Shown: one piece after another, positions 47,360 through 56,930 of the stretch | How the letters are laid out: each line of letters opens with the position of its first letter | Numbering within the stretch: position 1 is the first letter of the stretch | Source of the DNA: Bostrychus sinensis | Taxonomy: Eukaryota > Chordata > Actinopteri > Gobiiformes > Eleotridae | Length of the DNA stretch: 64,000 bases | Assembly (NCBI GenBank): GCA_020698575.1 | Contig: CM036253.1 | Coordinates: forward strand, 33,639,719 to 33,703,718 | Reading direction: 5' to 3' | Made by a program: the position numbers and the translations under genes | The notes under the pieces: model-generated | Seen by the model: only the letters and a program-made list of their open reading frames with translations | Database searches by the model: none | What the model was told of the DNA's origin: nothing

Positions 47360-47640
47360 AAGGTTTCTATTCTTCTGAATTGACTTTTAACCATGTTATA
47401 ATGTTGTCTCCTTGTCAAAAACATATCTGAATTAGTATTTTGTTTGAGTTATCCTGTATGCTAAGGCTGTCCCCTTCTCAAGAGCTGAAAACGCTCAGTC
47501 TCGCGGTCACAGCCCATACTCTGTCACCAGACTGGTTCTGATCATTTTATTGCTTTTTGTGCATGGCTAATAGCCGTGCAAAAAAAGTCATTTTATGCTC
47601 TGTCCATTCTCAACCAGCAGGGGGTGTATGCATAAAACTT
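47360..47640 (+). repeat. CCCTATTCTGCT repeat family copy
   Basis: Starts aaaggtttctattcttctga, then ttttaaccatgttataatgt and tgtctccttgtcaaaaacat, and ends near ctgtccattctcaaccagca. Confidence 0.6.
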
Positions 47641-47749
47641 TAATATTTTTATGATGTGCAGAAAAAAAATGGGTAAATATGTCACAGATAGAAAATTCAT
47701 GCCAATCTCTACACCACATTTCTTATGACGTGAACACAGTATGGTGTTT

Positions 47750-48655
47750 TAACTCTTATGCCCCAGTTTAAAAATATACATTGTTACTGTTCAGTGACAA
47801 AAGTGTCCTCGTCACAAAACATCATAAAAAATGTATACATTCATAAATGTTTCTACTTTTTTGCATAAATTTTGTGTAATTAACTTGTGTCCTGATCTTA
47901 AATACCAAATATTTAATCATTTTCAGAATTTTAACCCTTCTTATACCAGTGTGTGATAGCATCTACATTTTTTTGTAAAAAAAAAAAAAAAAACAGGCAC
48001 AAAAAATGAAATAATTTTAATATTCTCAAAGCAAAGTAGATTTATTAGGAGGGGTTACAGCCTTGGGTATGCCAAAGATCACTAAAAAATTTTATTTTTA
48101 GGGATAATTTTTTCTTGTGCTAGGTACAATCTAAAAACCAACTCCAATTAAACCTGGTTGTAACTTTTTGTTACCACAAAAATCCCCAATCCATCTAAAT
48201 CAATGTTGTTGGTAATTTTTGACCTTCTCATGGCTGTAATAATTCCCCCTAAAAAAAATCCACTTTGCTTTGAGAAATCTGAAAATAGTTTTATTTTTTG
48301 TGCCTGTTTTTTACCAAAAAAATGTGTAGATGCTATTACATACACTGGCATAAAAAGGAGTAAAATACTGAAAATATTAAATATTTGGTATTTATGATCA
48401 GGGCAGCAAGTTGGTTAAAAGATTTAGGCAAAAAAAAGCATGAAAAATATAAATGTATACTTTTTTTTTTCTCATGGGGACACTTTTGTAACTTATCAGG
48501 AGCAAAACAACAAATTAAGTTAGAGAGTGTAAAATTGAAGTAATTTTAGATTTGTGTTTAGAATATCCAACATTAGTGATAAAATATACACCTGAACCAA
48601 ATTTCATATTAAAGGTGAGAACCACTGCAAAATTAACCAAAAAATAAAACTTGAA
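47750..48655. mobile_element. Foldback element, copy 2, abutting eve1 exon 2
   Basis: Left arm: gacaaaagtgtcc, cctgatcttaaataccaaat, ccagtgtgtgatagcatcta, then attctcaaagcaaagtagat. Right arm carries the inverse: atccactttgctttgagaa, tagatgctattacatacact and atttggtatttatgatcagg, then ggggacacttttgtaactta. The centre is near 48150. The right end (gagaaccactgcaaaatta) stops about 110 bases before the eve1 exon 2 acceptor. Confidence 0.75.
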
Positions 48656-48763
48656 AACACCAGCAGGGGTTCGGTTCAGTTGTGCGTAAAGTTGTGCGTA
48701 AAAGAACCGTGCTCTGTTCCGCTCTGTTCTGACTCTCTCTCCTTTGTCTTTGTGTGTCTCCAG

Positions 48764-51339
48764 TGGCTGAGGGCAGAACCACCCCCGTGCTCGGTCCCGG
48801 GGCACAGCACGCCCCGCAGAAGCAGGACTCGTGCCCGCGCGCCGCGTTGCTGGACTCCGCGCGCCGACACCGCACGGCCTTCACGCGCGAGCAGCTATCC
48901 CGCCTCGAGCACGAGTACGTCAAGGAGAGCTACGTGTCGCGAGCGCGCCGCTGCGAGCTGGCCACGGCGCTCAACCTGCCCGAGACCACCATCAAAGTAC
49001 GACCAGCACCACCTGTGCACGCCACACCACGCCACCTATAGGACATTCAACAGTAACTTATTGATCATTTAGTAAAGCAAAACCACCTCAGAAAATACTG
49101 AGTAAAAAATCGATTTCAAAGTTTTCAACAGACTAAAATGAGGATTACTAAAAAAGTGACAAAACTGGACCAAACTGGGTCTAAAACTGGACTAAACCAG
49201 GACTCAAAGAGGATTAATGTAGGACTAATCTAGGAAAAAACAGGACTAAACAAGGGTTAAAACTGAAGTAAACCTAAACTAGGACTAAGTAGAATTTGAT
49301 TTTTGTTCACAAATATATACATTTTTATCATTTAACATGGTATAGCTAGGAGAGGGTCAACTCCATGACATAAATCAGTGGTTCACAACCAAGGGTCCGG
49401 GACCCTCTCAGGGGGTCCACAGAGCTTTGTCTTTTGTGAGATTATCAAAATTATGAGTATAGGCCTATAATAAAACTTAAAAATTTCACACACAAACCCT
49501 CCATATAGCTAGTAGAACAAAGCAATAGGGAAAAAATGTTGTTTATTTCTTTAAATAAATGATTATAATTAATTGCATCATCCTGTGATGTGTTTGTGCA
49601 GCAGAAGTTAGGTCTGGAGTTAGAGCTGGGGGGCGGGGGGCTGGCCTGTCTTGGACACAGCAGGGGAGGCTTCAAGAAAAAAGGCTTGGAACCACTGACA
49701 GATCAAAATCTAAAATGGTTTTAACAAAAGCAGAAGATCTTAACAAATGTTGATCTGATTAGGCCTACCGCAGATAAAATGCTTTAAAAGCCAAAAGTTG
49801 ATTTGTTCACATCAGTGTGCACTGGGTAACCTAACCTCAAGATGGACCTTTAAATCAGATGTGGGCCAGAACTAATCTAGGAGTAAACCAGGACTCAGTC
49901 AGTACATAACCAGAATTAAGGACTAATCCAGGGCTAAGCAGTGGTCTACATTTTAAGTTCAACCCCCCAACCACAGCATAAAACTGGCCTCTAAGTAAAT
50001 TAAATCAGAACAACAGACCCCTGTATACCACCACTGGCACCAGTACCACAGTTTAAGAAACACTGGCCTAATTATTATTATTAATACCAATAAAATATAG
50101 ACTGTTGCCAATAAAGGTGTTTTTTAGACACATTACTCTTTATGTTCCTCTTTATACACATGAGTAATGAAATGGAAACACTTTCTGCAATGTGTTTTAA
50201 TCTTTTTCTCAATTCCACAGTACTGCTGTACTGACCTGTTCATGTGATGACTTTGTGTATGGACATATTCAGTGTCAGCCTTTGACTGTCCCACTGCTGT
50301 TTAATAAAACAAAGAATGAAGTAAAGACATCCACAAGACAACAATATACACACAAGGTTATGACCTGTATATCTGGATACAGCAGTCTCTTTAATTTGAT
50401 AACTGTCAATGTCCCATTTAGGTCTCATATTATTCTTTTTCTGTCTTTTTTAAATAATTTTGGACACCTTCTGTCTGTATATAATTTCCAGTTTAACAGG
50501 GCCCACTTGGTGACCTGGTGTAGTCCTGGTTTTGTCAAGGTTAAGTCCTGGATTAGACTGGGTTTAGATCTAGTTTAATTCTGGTTTAGTCCTGATTTGG
50601 TTCCAGTTTAGTCTGGATTAAGTCTTGGTTTAGCCCTGGTTTAGACCTGGATTTGTATATGTTTCAACCTAGTTTAGTCCTGGTTTAGACCAGGTTTAGG
50701 CCTAGTTTAGTTCTAGTTTAGCCCTGTTTTTGTCCTGGTGTTATTTCTTGCTGATTTTGCAAGTCAAAAATGTCTCATCCTCTTAGAAAAACAGTCAGTG
50801 TGTTTGATTAAAGTGAAATGAAAACATAATATAGTAAAATTTCAATGGCTCGGCCTTGTAAACCTGTCCTGCTCAGGGCCCCCAAATGTACAGGACCGGC
50901 ACTGTATTCCATGTCTGTTCATGAGGAGGAAACCACATTATAACAGGGTTAAAAGAGAGGAAAAGTCGATTTAGCAGAATAGTGAACCTTTAAGTGTTAG
51001 CACTGCAGTATGTATTTATTCCCACCTTGGGCTCAAAGCAGCTGGAACTTCTCATCTGTTAGAGAATGAGATGAAGAAATGGAATGACTAGGATGATTCC
51101 TGTGGTTTTCTGAGACTTCATTCTGTCTTATTCCCTCCATCTGTTTTCTGTGTGAAGGTTTTTTCCCATTTTATTAAAGCCAAATTTACAATAAGGCTCA
51201 GATAGTTTTCAACCACAAGTGTGAACAATAGATTAAAACTGAAGAAATGCTGTGTTTGAGCTTATTAAATGGGTTTAGAGGGTTCCAGTATGACTGAAGG
51301 GGTGTGCTGACAGAACAGTAGCAGCAGCTGAACCCTGAC

Positions 51340-51378
<39 letters not shown>

Positions 51379-52850
51379 GGTGGTACCTAGGAGACCAGGC
51401 TCTGTTGTGTGAGATATACAGGCTGTTTTATGACACAGCAGGAATGTGACAGTCTTGTAAACACTGCCACCTGACGCTGCAGACAGACAGGCTTCCGGGA
51501 CGTTCTGATAAAACGGGGACAAAGGAGGAGCGTAGGGAACTTCAGTGGCTGAGTTGTGAAAGACGATATAAGATTGTAGCACGGTCAGTAAGGCTCATAA
51601 TGTAACACAAATTCCCATGAACAGCCACATGAGCTCATGAGATTGTGTGTTCGATCACATAATTGTTGCCTCCCTGCTAGAAGTTCTCAGGTTCCAAGTA
51701 CTCCTGACCAAGAACTGGCTCAAGATTTGGGCCAAAATAATTGGCTAGAGTGGCTTTATGTTGTATTTTTAGTGGGAAGAATGACACTGGTTTAGTCAAG
51801 GTTTAAACTTGGTTTAGTCCTGGTTTAGACTTGGTTTAGCCAAGGTTTAGTCCTTGTTGAATCCTGGTTTACCCCTGGTTTAATCTTGGTTTAGTCAAGG
51901 TTAGACCTGGTTCATACCTGGTTTAATCCTGGTTTAGCCAAGGTTTAGGCCTGATTTAGTCCTTAATTAGTCTTGGTTTAATCCTGGTTTAGCACTGGTT
52001 TAGACCTGGTTTAGTCCTGGTTTAGTTCTGGTTTATTCCTGGTTTACTTCTGGTTTAGTCAAGGTTAGAGCTGGTTCATACCTGGTTTAGGCAAGATTTA
52101 GTCCTGGTTTAGCCCTGATTTAGTCCTGGTTAAGTCCTAGTTTAGTCCTAGTTCAGACCTGGTTTAGTCATTGTTGTTGAGTCCTGGATTTGTCCTGGTT
52201 TAGTCTCACTGCACCTGGTTTAGTTTTGGTTTTGCCCTGAATTCATCCTGGCTTAGACCTGGTTTAGTCCTGGATTCATTAAAGATGGTACTGAGGTGGT
52301 ACTTGGTGTGAACATTTTGAGAAAGCCTGACTGTTCTTTCTGTTCCTCATACGTTTATTTTTATTATGCATAATTATAATTGCTAATACTTTTCATGTGT
52401 GTCTTGTAGGTGTGGTTTCAGAACAGAAGAATGAAAGACAAGCGTCAGCGACACTCCCTCCCTTGGCCCCTCCCCCTGGTGGACCCTCTGGGGGCCCTCC
52501 CCCTGATGGACCCTGTGGGGGCGCTGCTGCTGTCCCGGGCCCCCTCCTCCTACCCCCTGCTCCCTCATCACCCCCTCCCGCACCTCCCCCTGCCGTCGTA
52601 CTCCCCCCTGCCCCTGTCCGCTCATGGCCCCTACAGCGCCCCCCTCAGGCTGTCCCAGTACCACGGCCGAGCCCTGTACCACCCCCCAGCCACGGGAGCC
52701 CTGAGCCACGCCCCCTCCTGCCCCTGTCCCTTCTGTGTGAGCTGGGGACAGGAGCCACCGCACAAGGCTAAAGGAGAAACACGGGGCCCTGCAGACCAAA
52801 TCCAGCCAACAGGTCCAGAGTCTGGAGAGAAGCAGGTCCAGAAGAACTGA
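48764..52850 (+). CDS. eve1: Even-skipped homeobox protein eve1 (exons 2 and 3)
   Basis: Even-skipped family nuclear DNA-binding protein, in vertebrates expressed in the posterior body and tail bud. Exon 2 is 48764-48996 (acceptor gtgtctccag, donor AAA|GTACGA) and exon 3 is 52410-52850 (acceptor cttgtag), ending TGA. The homeodomain is split exactly between K46 and V47, the diagnostic Evx intron site, and matches EVX strongly: RTAFTREQ, YVSRARRCELA, LNLPETTIK and VWFQNRRMKDKRQR. The C-terminus is Pro/Leu-rich (PLPHLPLPSYSPLPL) and keeps a SCPCPFC motif comparable to PCSCLACH in EVX1, but lacks the alanine runs. Exon 2 starts in phase 1, so a 5' exon is missing here. A candidate is ATG+T at 45940-45943, giving a 225-residue protein. 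The homeodomain is more diverged than Evx1/Evx2, as expected for eve1. Confidence 0.9.
48859..48996 (+). other. eve1: eve1 homeobox, part 1 (residues 1-46)
   Basis: Encodes homeodomain residues 1-46 (ARRHRTAF to NLPETTIK). Part 2, residues 47-60 (VWFQNRRMKDKRQR), is 52410-52451. Relative to the usual Evx sequence there are several conservative changes in helix 1 and the loop, but helix 3 is unchanged. Confidence 0.93.
49376..49855. repeat. hAT-like element plus shared flank, copy B
   Basis: Starts CAGTGGTTCACAACCAAGGG and the element ends aaggcttggaaccactg (49697). The following flank to about 49855 matches copy A at 46.2-46.9 kb. Flanking 8-mers (acataaat, acagatca) only weakly resemble each other. 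Confidence 0.65.
50515..50745 (-). repeat. 11-bp minisatellite (TGGTTTAGTCC)
   Basis: Diverged tggtttagtcc / tggtttagacc units in the eve1 intron. Confidence 0.75.
51339..51384 (+). repeat. (AGT)n(GGT)n microsatellite
   Basis: About ten AGT units followed by about five GGT units. Confidence 0.93.
51785..52275 (-). repeat. 11-bp minisatellite (TGGTTTAGTCC), 0.5 kb
   Basis: About 45 diverged copies of tggtttagtcc / tggtttagacc / aggtttagtcc, ending about 135 bases before the eve1 exon 3 acceptor. Reverse orientation relative to the 32.3-34.0 kb array. Confidence 0.85.
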
Positions 52851-53249
52851 ATCATGTCAGTGGATCTATGCTTATCTGGACTACACTTCTTCATTCATCT
52901 ACAGTTTACAATCACTATTGGTGGACCGTTTTCTAGTTAAAGCCAAAATGACAAGCCAGTAGCTAACCACGTAGCCTGGGTAGCTAGATTCATTCCTCTA
53001 TCAAAGTTAAAAGGGTCTAGTAGTTGCTCTTGTCGCGCCAGTTGTAAATGTTTATTTAAAAAGGCTTTTTCTTTCTGTCCTTGTGATTCACCATCTCATC
53101 TTCTGACCCAAAAGTTTAGGTCTCACTCATTCATAGACCATGTTAGCTCCTGTTGTCTTCCTCTGGATTATCTCTGAGCAACTTGCATAGTTATATAGGG
53201 GATTCATTGATAACAGATGCCTTGTAAGCTTGGTGAAAGTCAGACGTAA
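52851..53249 (+). other. eve1: eve1 3' UTR / flank
   Basis: Sequence after the stop codon. No poly(A) signal was seen in this stretch. The nearest candidate AATAAA is at 53483-53488 inside the following MITE, and another lies near 54588, so the 3' UTR is undefined. Confidence 0.4.
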
Positions 53250-53857
53250 AAGGCTGGGACACACCAACCCAAAGCTCAACTGCCATCAGAACACACAGAG
53301 CAACGGTTTTGGTCCTCATCTTTCTCCTGGTCTCCAGACACACCAAGGCTACCCAGACCCACTACAGAGCAGCTCATACTTTCTGCGCACATGTGAGACG
53401 TACTAAATACTAACACTCAACATATTTATCAATGAATAATGATCACATGTGCTACATTAAACACGACTTATCACGGTAATGGAATAAATGGACTGGAATA
53501 TTTCAGCTTAGAGGGAGGCCAGTATATTTGTAAAAGGCTTCAAGTGAAGGTAAGGCAACTGCAGCACATTAGCATCACAGGTGTGGGAAACATGCTGAAT
53601 CATTTTCCAAACACAAGTCCCTTATAAGTTAGTGATAATATGGAGCTGTATAACAGATTGTCAGTACGGCACATGGCCAATCCAATTGCTTGTTTGAGGC
53701 TGACACCCGACGCTCATCCAACGTGTTCAATTGTCCAAAACTATATCTGATTACCTCTCAGTGCGTCCAACAGTGCAGAACACACAAAACAGACTCATGT
53801 TGCCGACCGTGCGCCAGACTGACTGACTGTGCCGGACGACCGGTGTGTCCCAGCCTT
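53250..53857. mobile_element. MITE with perfect 16-bp terminal inverted repeats
   Basis: Starts AAGGCTGGGACACACC (53250-53265) and ends with its exact inverse (53842-53857). It is 608 bp with no transposase. No clear target duplication (TAA-like bases flank both ends), so the superfamily is not assigned. Confidence 0.8.
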
Positions 53858-54655
53858 AACAGGCCTCCAAGGACTGCACTCTGAACCCGCTGCTGTTGTG
53901 AAGCACATGATGTGTCTTTGTTAGACTGAGTGCAGACTGATCATTTTAAAGTGTATGTTTGTGGACACACACCTGAGCCAGTTGTGGTAAGACTCATTTG
54001 TTGTGCCTTAATCGTCAATATCATATCAAAGAGAGAAGTTTATTATGCCATTTATATTTAAGCAACAGTGGAATTACATCATGAACTGATTTTAATGTCT
54101 GTCAAAGCATAATTTTGATGTAGTTAGTTTTGTCAAGTCTGCTGTAATTCTAAGATCATCTGGTATAGTTTATTTAAACCATTTTAAACAAATACAGTTG
54201 AAGTATGAAGTTAGTTTTGAACTTGAGTCTTAATGTGAGTATAAAACAGAGCTGCATTGAGTTTAGCCTAAACACTTTAACTGATCTGATATACGTACAT
54301 GTGTATCAGATTATTTATACTTTATCTCTTACCTTATAGAATATCTGCTGTACTTTCTGTAACTTAAATTCTGAATGCCCTTGAAACTACTTAGGACTAA
54401 ATTAGCTAGTAGAAGACAAGTTAAGCTAATACATTTTGAAGAATTCTCAGCCTCTAAATAGAAAGGTTATTTTAATTTTCTTCATTATCCTGTTATGTTG
54501 AAAACAGAAACTACCTGAAATCTTAAACTTAATGTTAAAAAAATAAGGGCTTGTTGTCAACTTATTGCACCACTGGGCCTAGAAGAATAAAGCGATGAAG
54601 GAAAGAGCTGTTGTTTGTATGCTTCAGTATGAGAGATTAATTATGAATAAAGTAT
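53858..54655. other. Intergenic, no gene recognised
   Basis: AT-rich, with aataaa near 54588 and 54645 that could end an eve1 transcript. No open frame of note. Confidence 0.45.
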
Positions 54656-54659
54656 TTAA

Positions 54660-55866
54660 ATGACAGTGGTCTTGAGTGCTCAATTTCAACACAGTACAAT
54701 ATAAATGCATACTTATTGTTGCCTTACAACCAGCAGTTTCATGGTTCATGCATGACATGACAACAACTATGAAAATGCAAAATATTTTATATTGTGTATC
54801 AAATAAGAAATATGACAGAAAAACAGAAAACTTGAGTGTGCAAAAGTATCTACCCCTTTTTAAAGAGTCCCCTAAATGAGACCCGGTGTTATTCACCCTC
54901 AGTCACAGAAATAGTTAGATAAGGTTGGCCTGACTGCAATTCAACTGTGATAATGCCACAAAACACAATTTAATTCAGAATTGCAACATGTAAAAAAAAT
55001 AAAAATAAAAATAGGGAAGCACAGCAAACCTGCTTAAAGAGGACCATCTAAAACTCACAAATCGGGCAAGAAGTGCATTCATCAGAGAGGCAACAATAAG
55101 ACCAAAGGTGACCCTGAAAGAGCTGCAGAGCTCCACAGCAGAGACTGTTGTATCTGTTCCAGGACCACTCTGAACCATACACTCCACAGAACTGGGCTGT
55201 GTGGAGGAGTGGCCATTGCTTGAAGAAAATAATAACAAAACATGTTTTGTGTTCGCCAAAAGGCACGTGGAAGACTCCCCGAACACGGGAAGGTCCTCTG
55301 TCCAGAGATAATTAAAATGAGCCATCAAAAAGAAGATGCTGATGTGTAGCACAAACCTAGCACCTGACTGTGTCCCCTCTCTAAAGTGAAACCTGATGGC
55401 CGTGTCCTGCTGTGGGGATATTTGACTGGGAAACTGCTCAGAACTGAAGGAATGAAGGATGGAGCTAAACACAGGACAATTTTTGAAGAAAACTGTGCTG
55501 TACAATGCATCTAGCCTGAAGGAGCTGGAGCTGTTTTTAGATGAAAAGCACAAACCCTACAAATTTTATGATCCAAGCTCATAAACACTTATCCTAGAAG
55601 ACTTTGTGCTTGAAGTCCTTCAGAAGGTGGTTCTACAGAGAACTAACTTGAGGGGATGAATACATTTGCATGCTCAAGTTTTCTGTTTTTCTGTAACATT
55701 TCATATTTGCTTCACAATAAAACATATTTTGCATGTTCATAGTTGCTGTCATGTGATGTAAAGTGACTGACATAAACCTCCCAATGATCAATTTCAATTC
55801 CAGGTTGTAAGGCAACAATAAAGGAAAAATGCTAAGGAGGATGCATACTTTTGCAAGCCAGTGTAC
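54660..55866 (+). mobile_element. Decayed Tc1-like DNA transposon
   Basis: The left end carries acagtgg, then gttgccttacaacc. The right end carries ggttgtaaggcaacaataaa and gcatacttttgcaagccagt gta, its inverse. The interior in sense reads agagaggcaacaataagacc, aaaggtgaccctgaaagagc, agctccacagcagagactg, gttcgccaaaaggcacgtgg and ctgctgtggggatatttgac, then gaaggagctggagctg. Large internal deletions and frame breaks make it inactive. The minus-strand frame at 55553-54975 is a shadow. Confidence 0.9.
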
Positions 55867-56099
55867 ATGTGAACAGGTATAATGTGTCTGTCTTAACTGT
55901 GTCTATCCTCAATGCTTTTGTATATTATAGTATTGTTTGTTCCAGTAAAAAGCATTTGTTAATGTTAAACTAAAGAGGAGCAAACACTGACCCCTGTGGT
56001 ACACCTCTTTGCCACTACTGTCAGAATGTTTAGATAGGGACTGAACTAGTTTGGGCATACTTTAAAATTAATGTATTATTATAATTGTTTAACTTTTTG
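55867..56099. other. Intergenic, no gene recognised
   Basis: Short spacer with no supported feature. Confidence 0.4.
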
Positions 56100-56930
56100 A
56101 CCACCAATCACAGAATGTTGTGTCATTTGTGACATCACACTTCACCGCCAATCATGGGGACTTCCGGCAATACATGTTTCCATTGGTACTGGATACAGGG
56201 GTTGTTGTGCACTTAGTACAGTACTAGCTACATGAAAATCAAACAAAGAAGAAGCTTCGGGCAACAGGACAGAATGCAACATTTCACATGGGACAACACG
56301 ACCCAGACACGGAGCAGACCTAACTGCTGTTAATTTTAGTAAAAGCTCATCTGTCAAAAAATCTCTGCTCCTTTGACAAGACAAGCAATGACAGTTGAGC
56401 TTCCTGTAAAGGAGCAGACATGTAATCCGGTTGTTGGACTTTTCCCATTAGTATCAATGCACATTCCCATAACTTCCAGTTTGTACTCCAAATGACACAT
56501 TATTGTACCTATTGTTCTCTAATATGGTACACATATGTGCCTTGAAGACAAACGATTAACCCTTGAAGGTACATTTTTGTACTTTTTAATAGTGGGGAAC
56601 ATGAATGTACCTCAAAGTCCAATAATCAACCTTAAGGGCTACTTTTAGGCAGATTTGTACCTTTAAGTACAAAAATGGTCTTCTGCTGTACCTTTATTTC
56701 TGACAGTGCAGGACGTGGTCTTAGCTTAAGTTAGCAATCTGAATATTATGTCCATCCCCAAAAGGATTACCTGTAAGAAAGTCTTGAACCAGACCCTCAA
56801 TATTTTAAACAAAGAGGAGGAAGAAAACCAGGCCAGAACCTGGGAGGATGAGGAGAAAGACTACAGACAGCGCCCCCTCAGGACAAGTGGAGCAGTGCAG
56901 CACGAACAGGCAGGCTAAAGCTAATTTTAT
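56100..56930 (+). repeat. Interspersed repeat, interrupted copy
   Basis: Contains tggtactggatacaggggtt, gtagctacatgaaaatcaa-like sequence (gctacatgaaaatcaaa) and, after about 56706, ggacgtggtcttagcttaag and ccccaaaaggattacctgta, then agaaagtcttgaaccaga. The reverse-strand copy at 63540-63800 has these two halves contiguous, so about 380 bases (56325-56705) are an insertion here. A weak coding flavour (NILNKEEEENQARTWEDEEK) follows, possibly from a transposon protein. Confidence 0.6.
56325..56705. mobile_element. Nested foldback MITE
   Basis: Sequence absent from the 63.5-63.8 kb copy. It contains tacctattgttctctaatat, ttgaaggtacatttttgtac and cttttaatagtgggg, then gtacctttaagtacaaaaat, with several mutually inverted gtacatttttgtac / gtacaaaaatg pieces. 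Ends are approximate. Confidence 0.5.

Larger units (their letters stand above)
48997..52409 (+). other. eve1: eve1 homeobox intron (3,413 bp)
   Basis: A phase-0 GT..AG intron, packed with repeats: a hAT-like copy (49376-49855), four ctaaacca/tggtttag minisatellite stretches (49140-49300, 49860-50070, 50515-50745, 51785-52275), a reversed CCCTATTCTGCT fragment (50900-51000), a (AGT)n/(GGT)n microsatellite (51339-51384) and a SINE fragment (51680-51780). No other exon recognised. Confidence 0.85.

Noticed and set aside
54975..55553. 192-codon minus-strand open frame
   Set aside because: It is the antisense shadow of a decayed Tc1 transposase.
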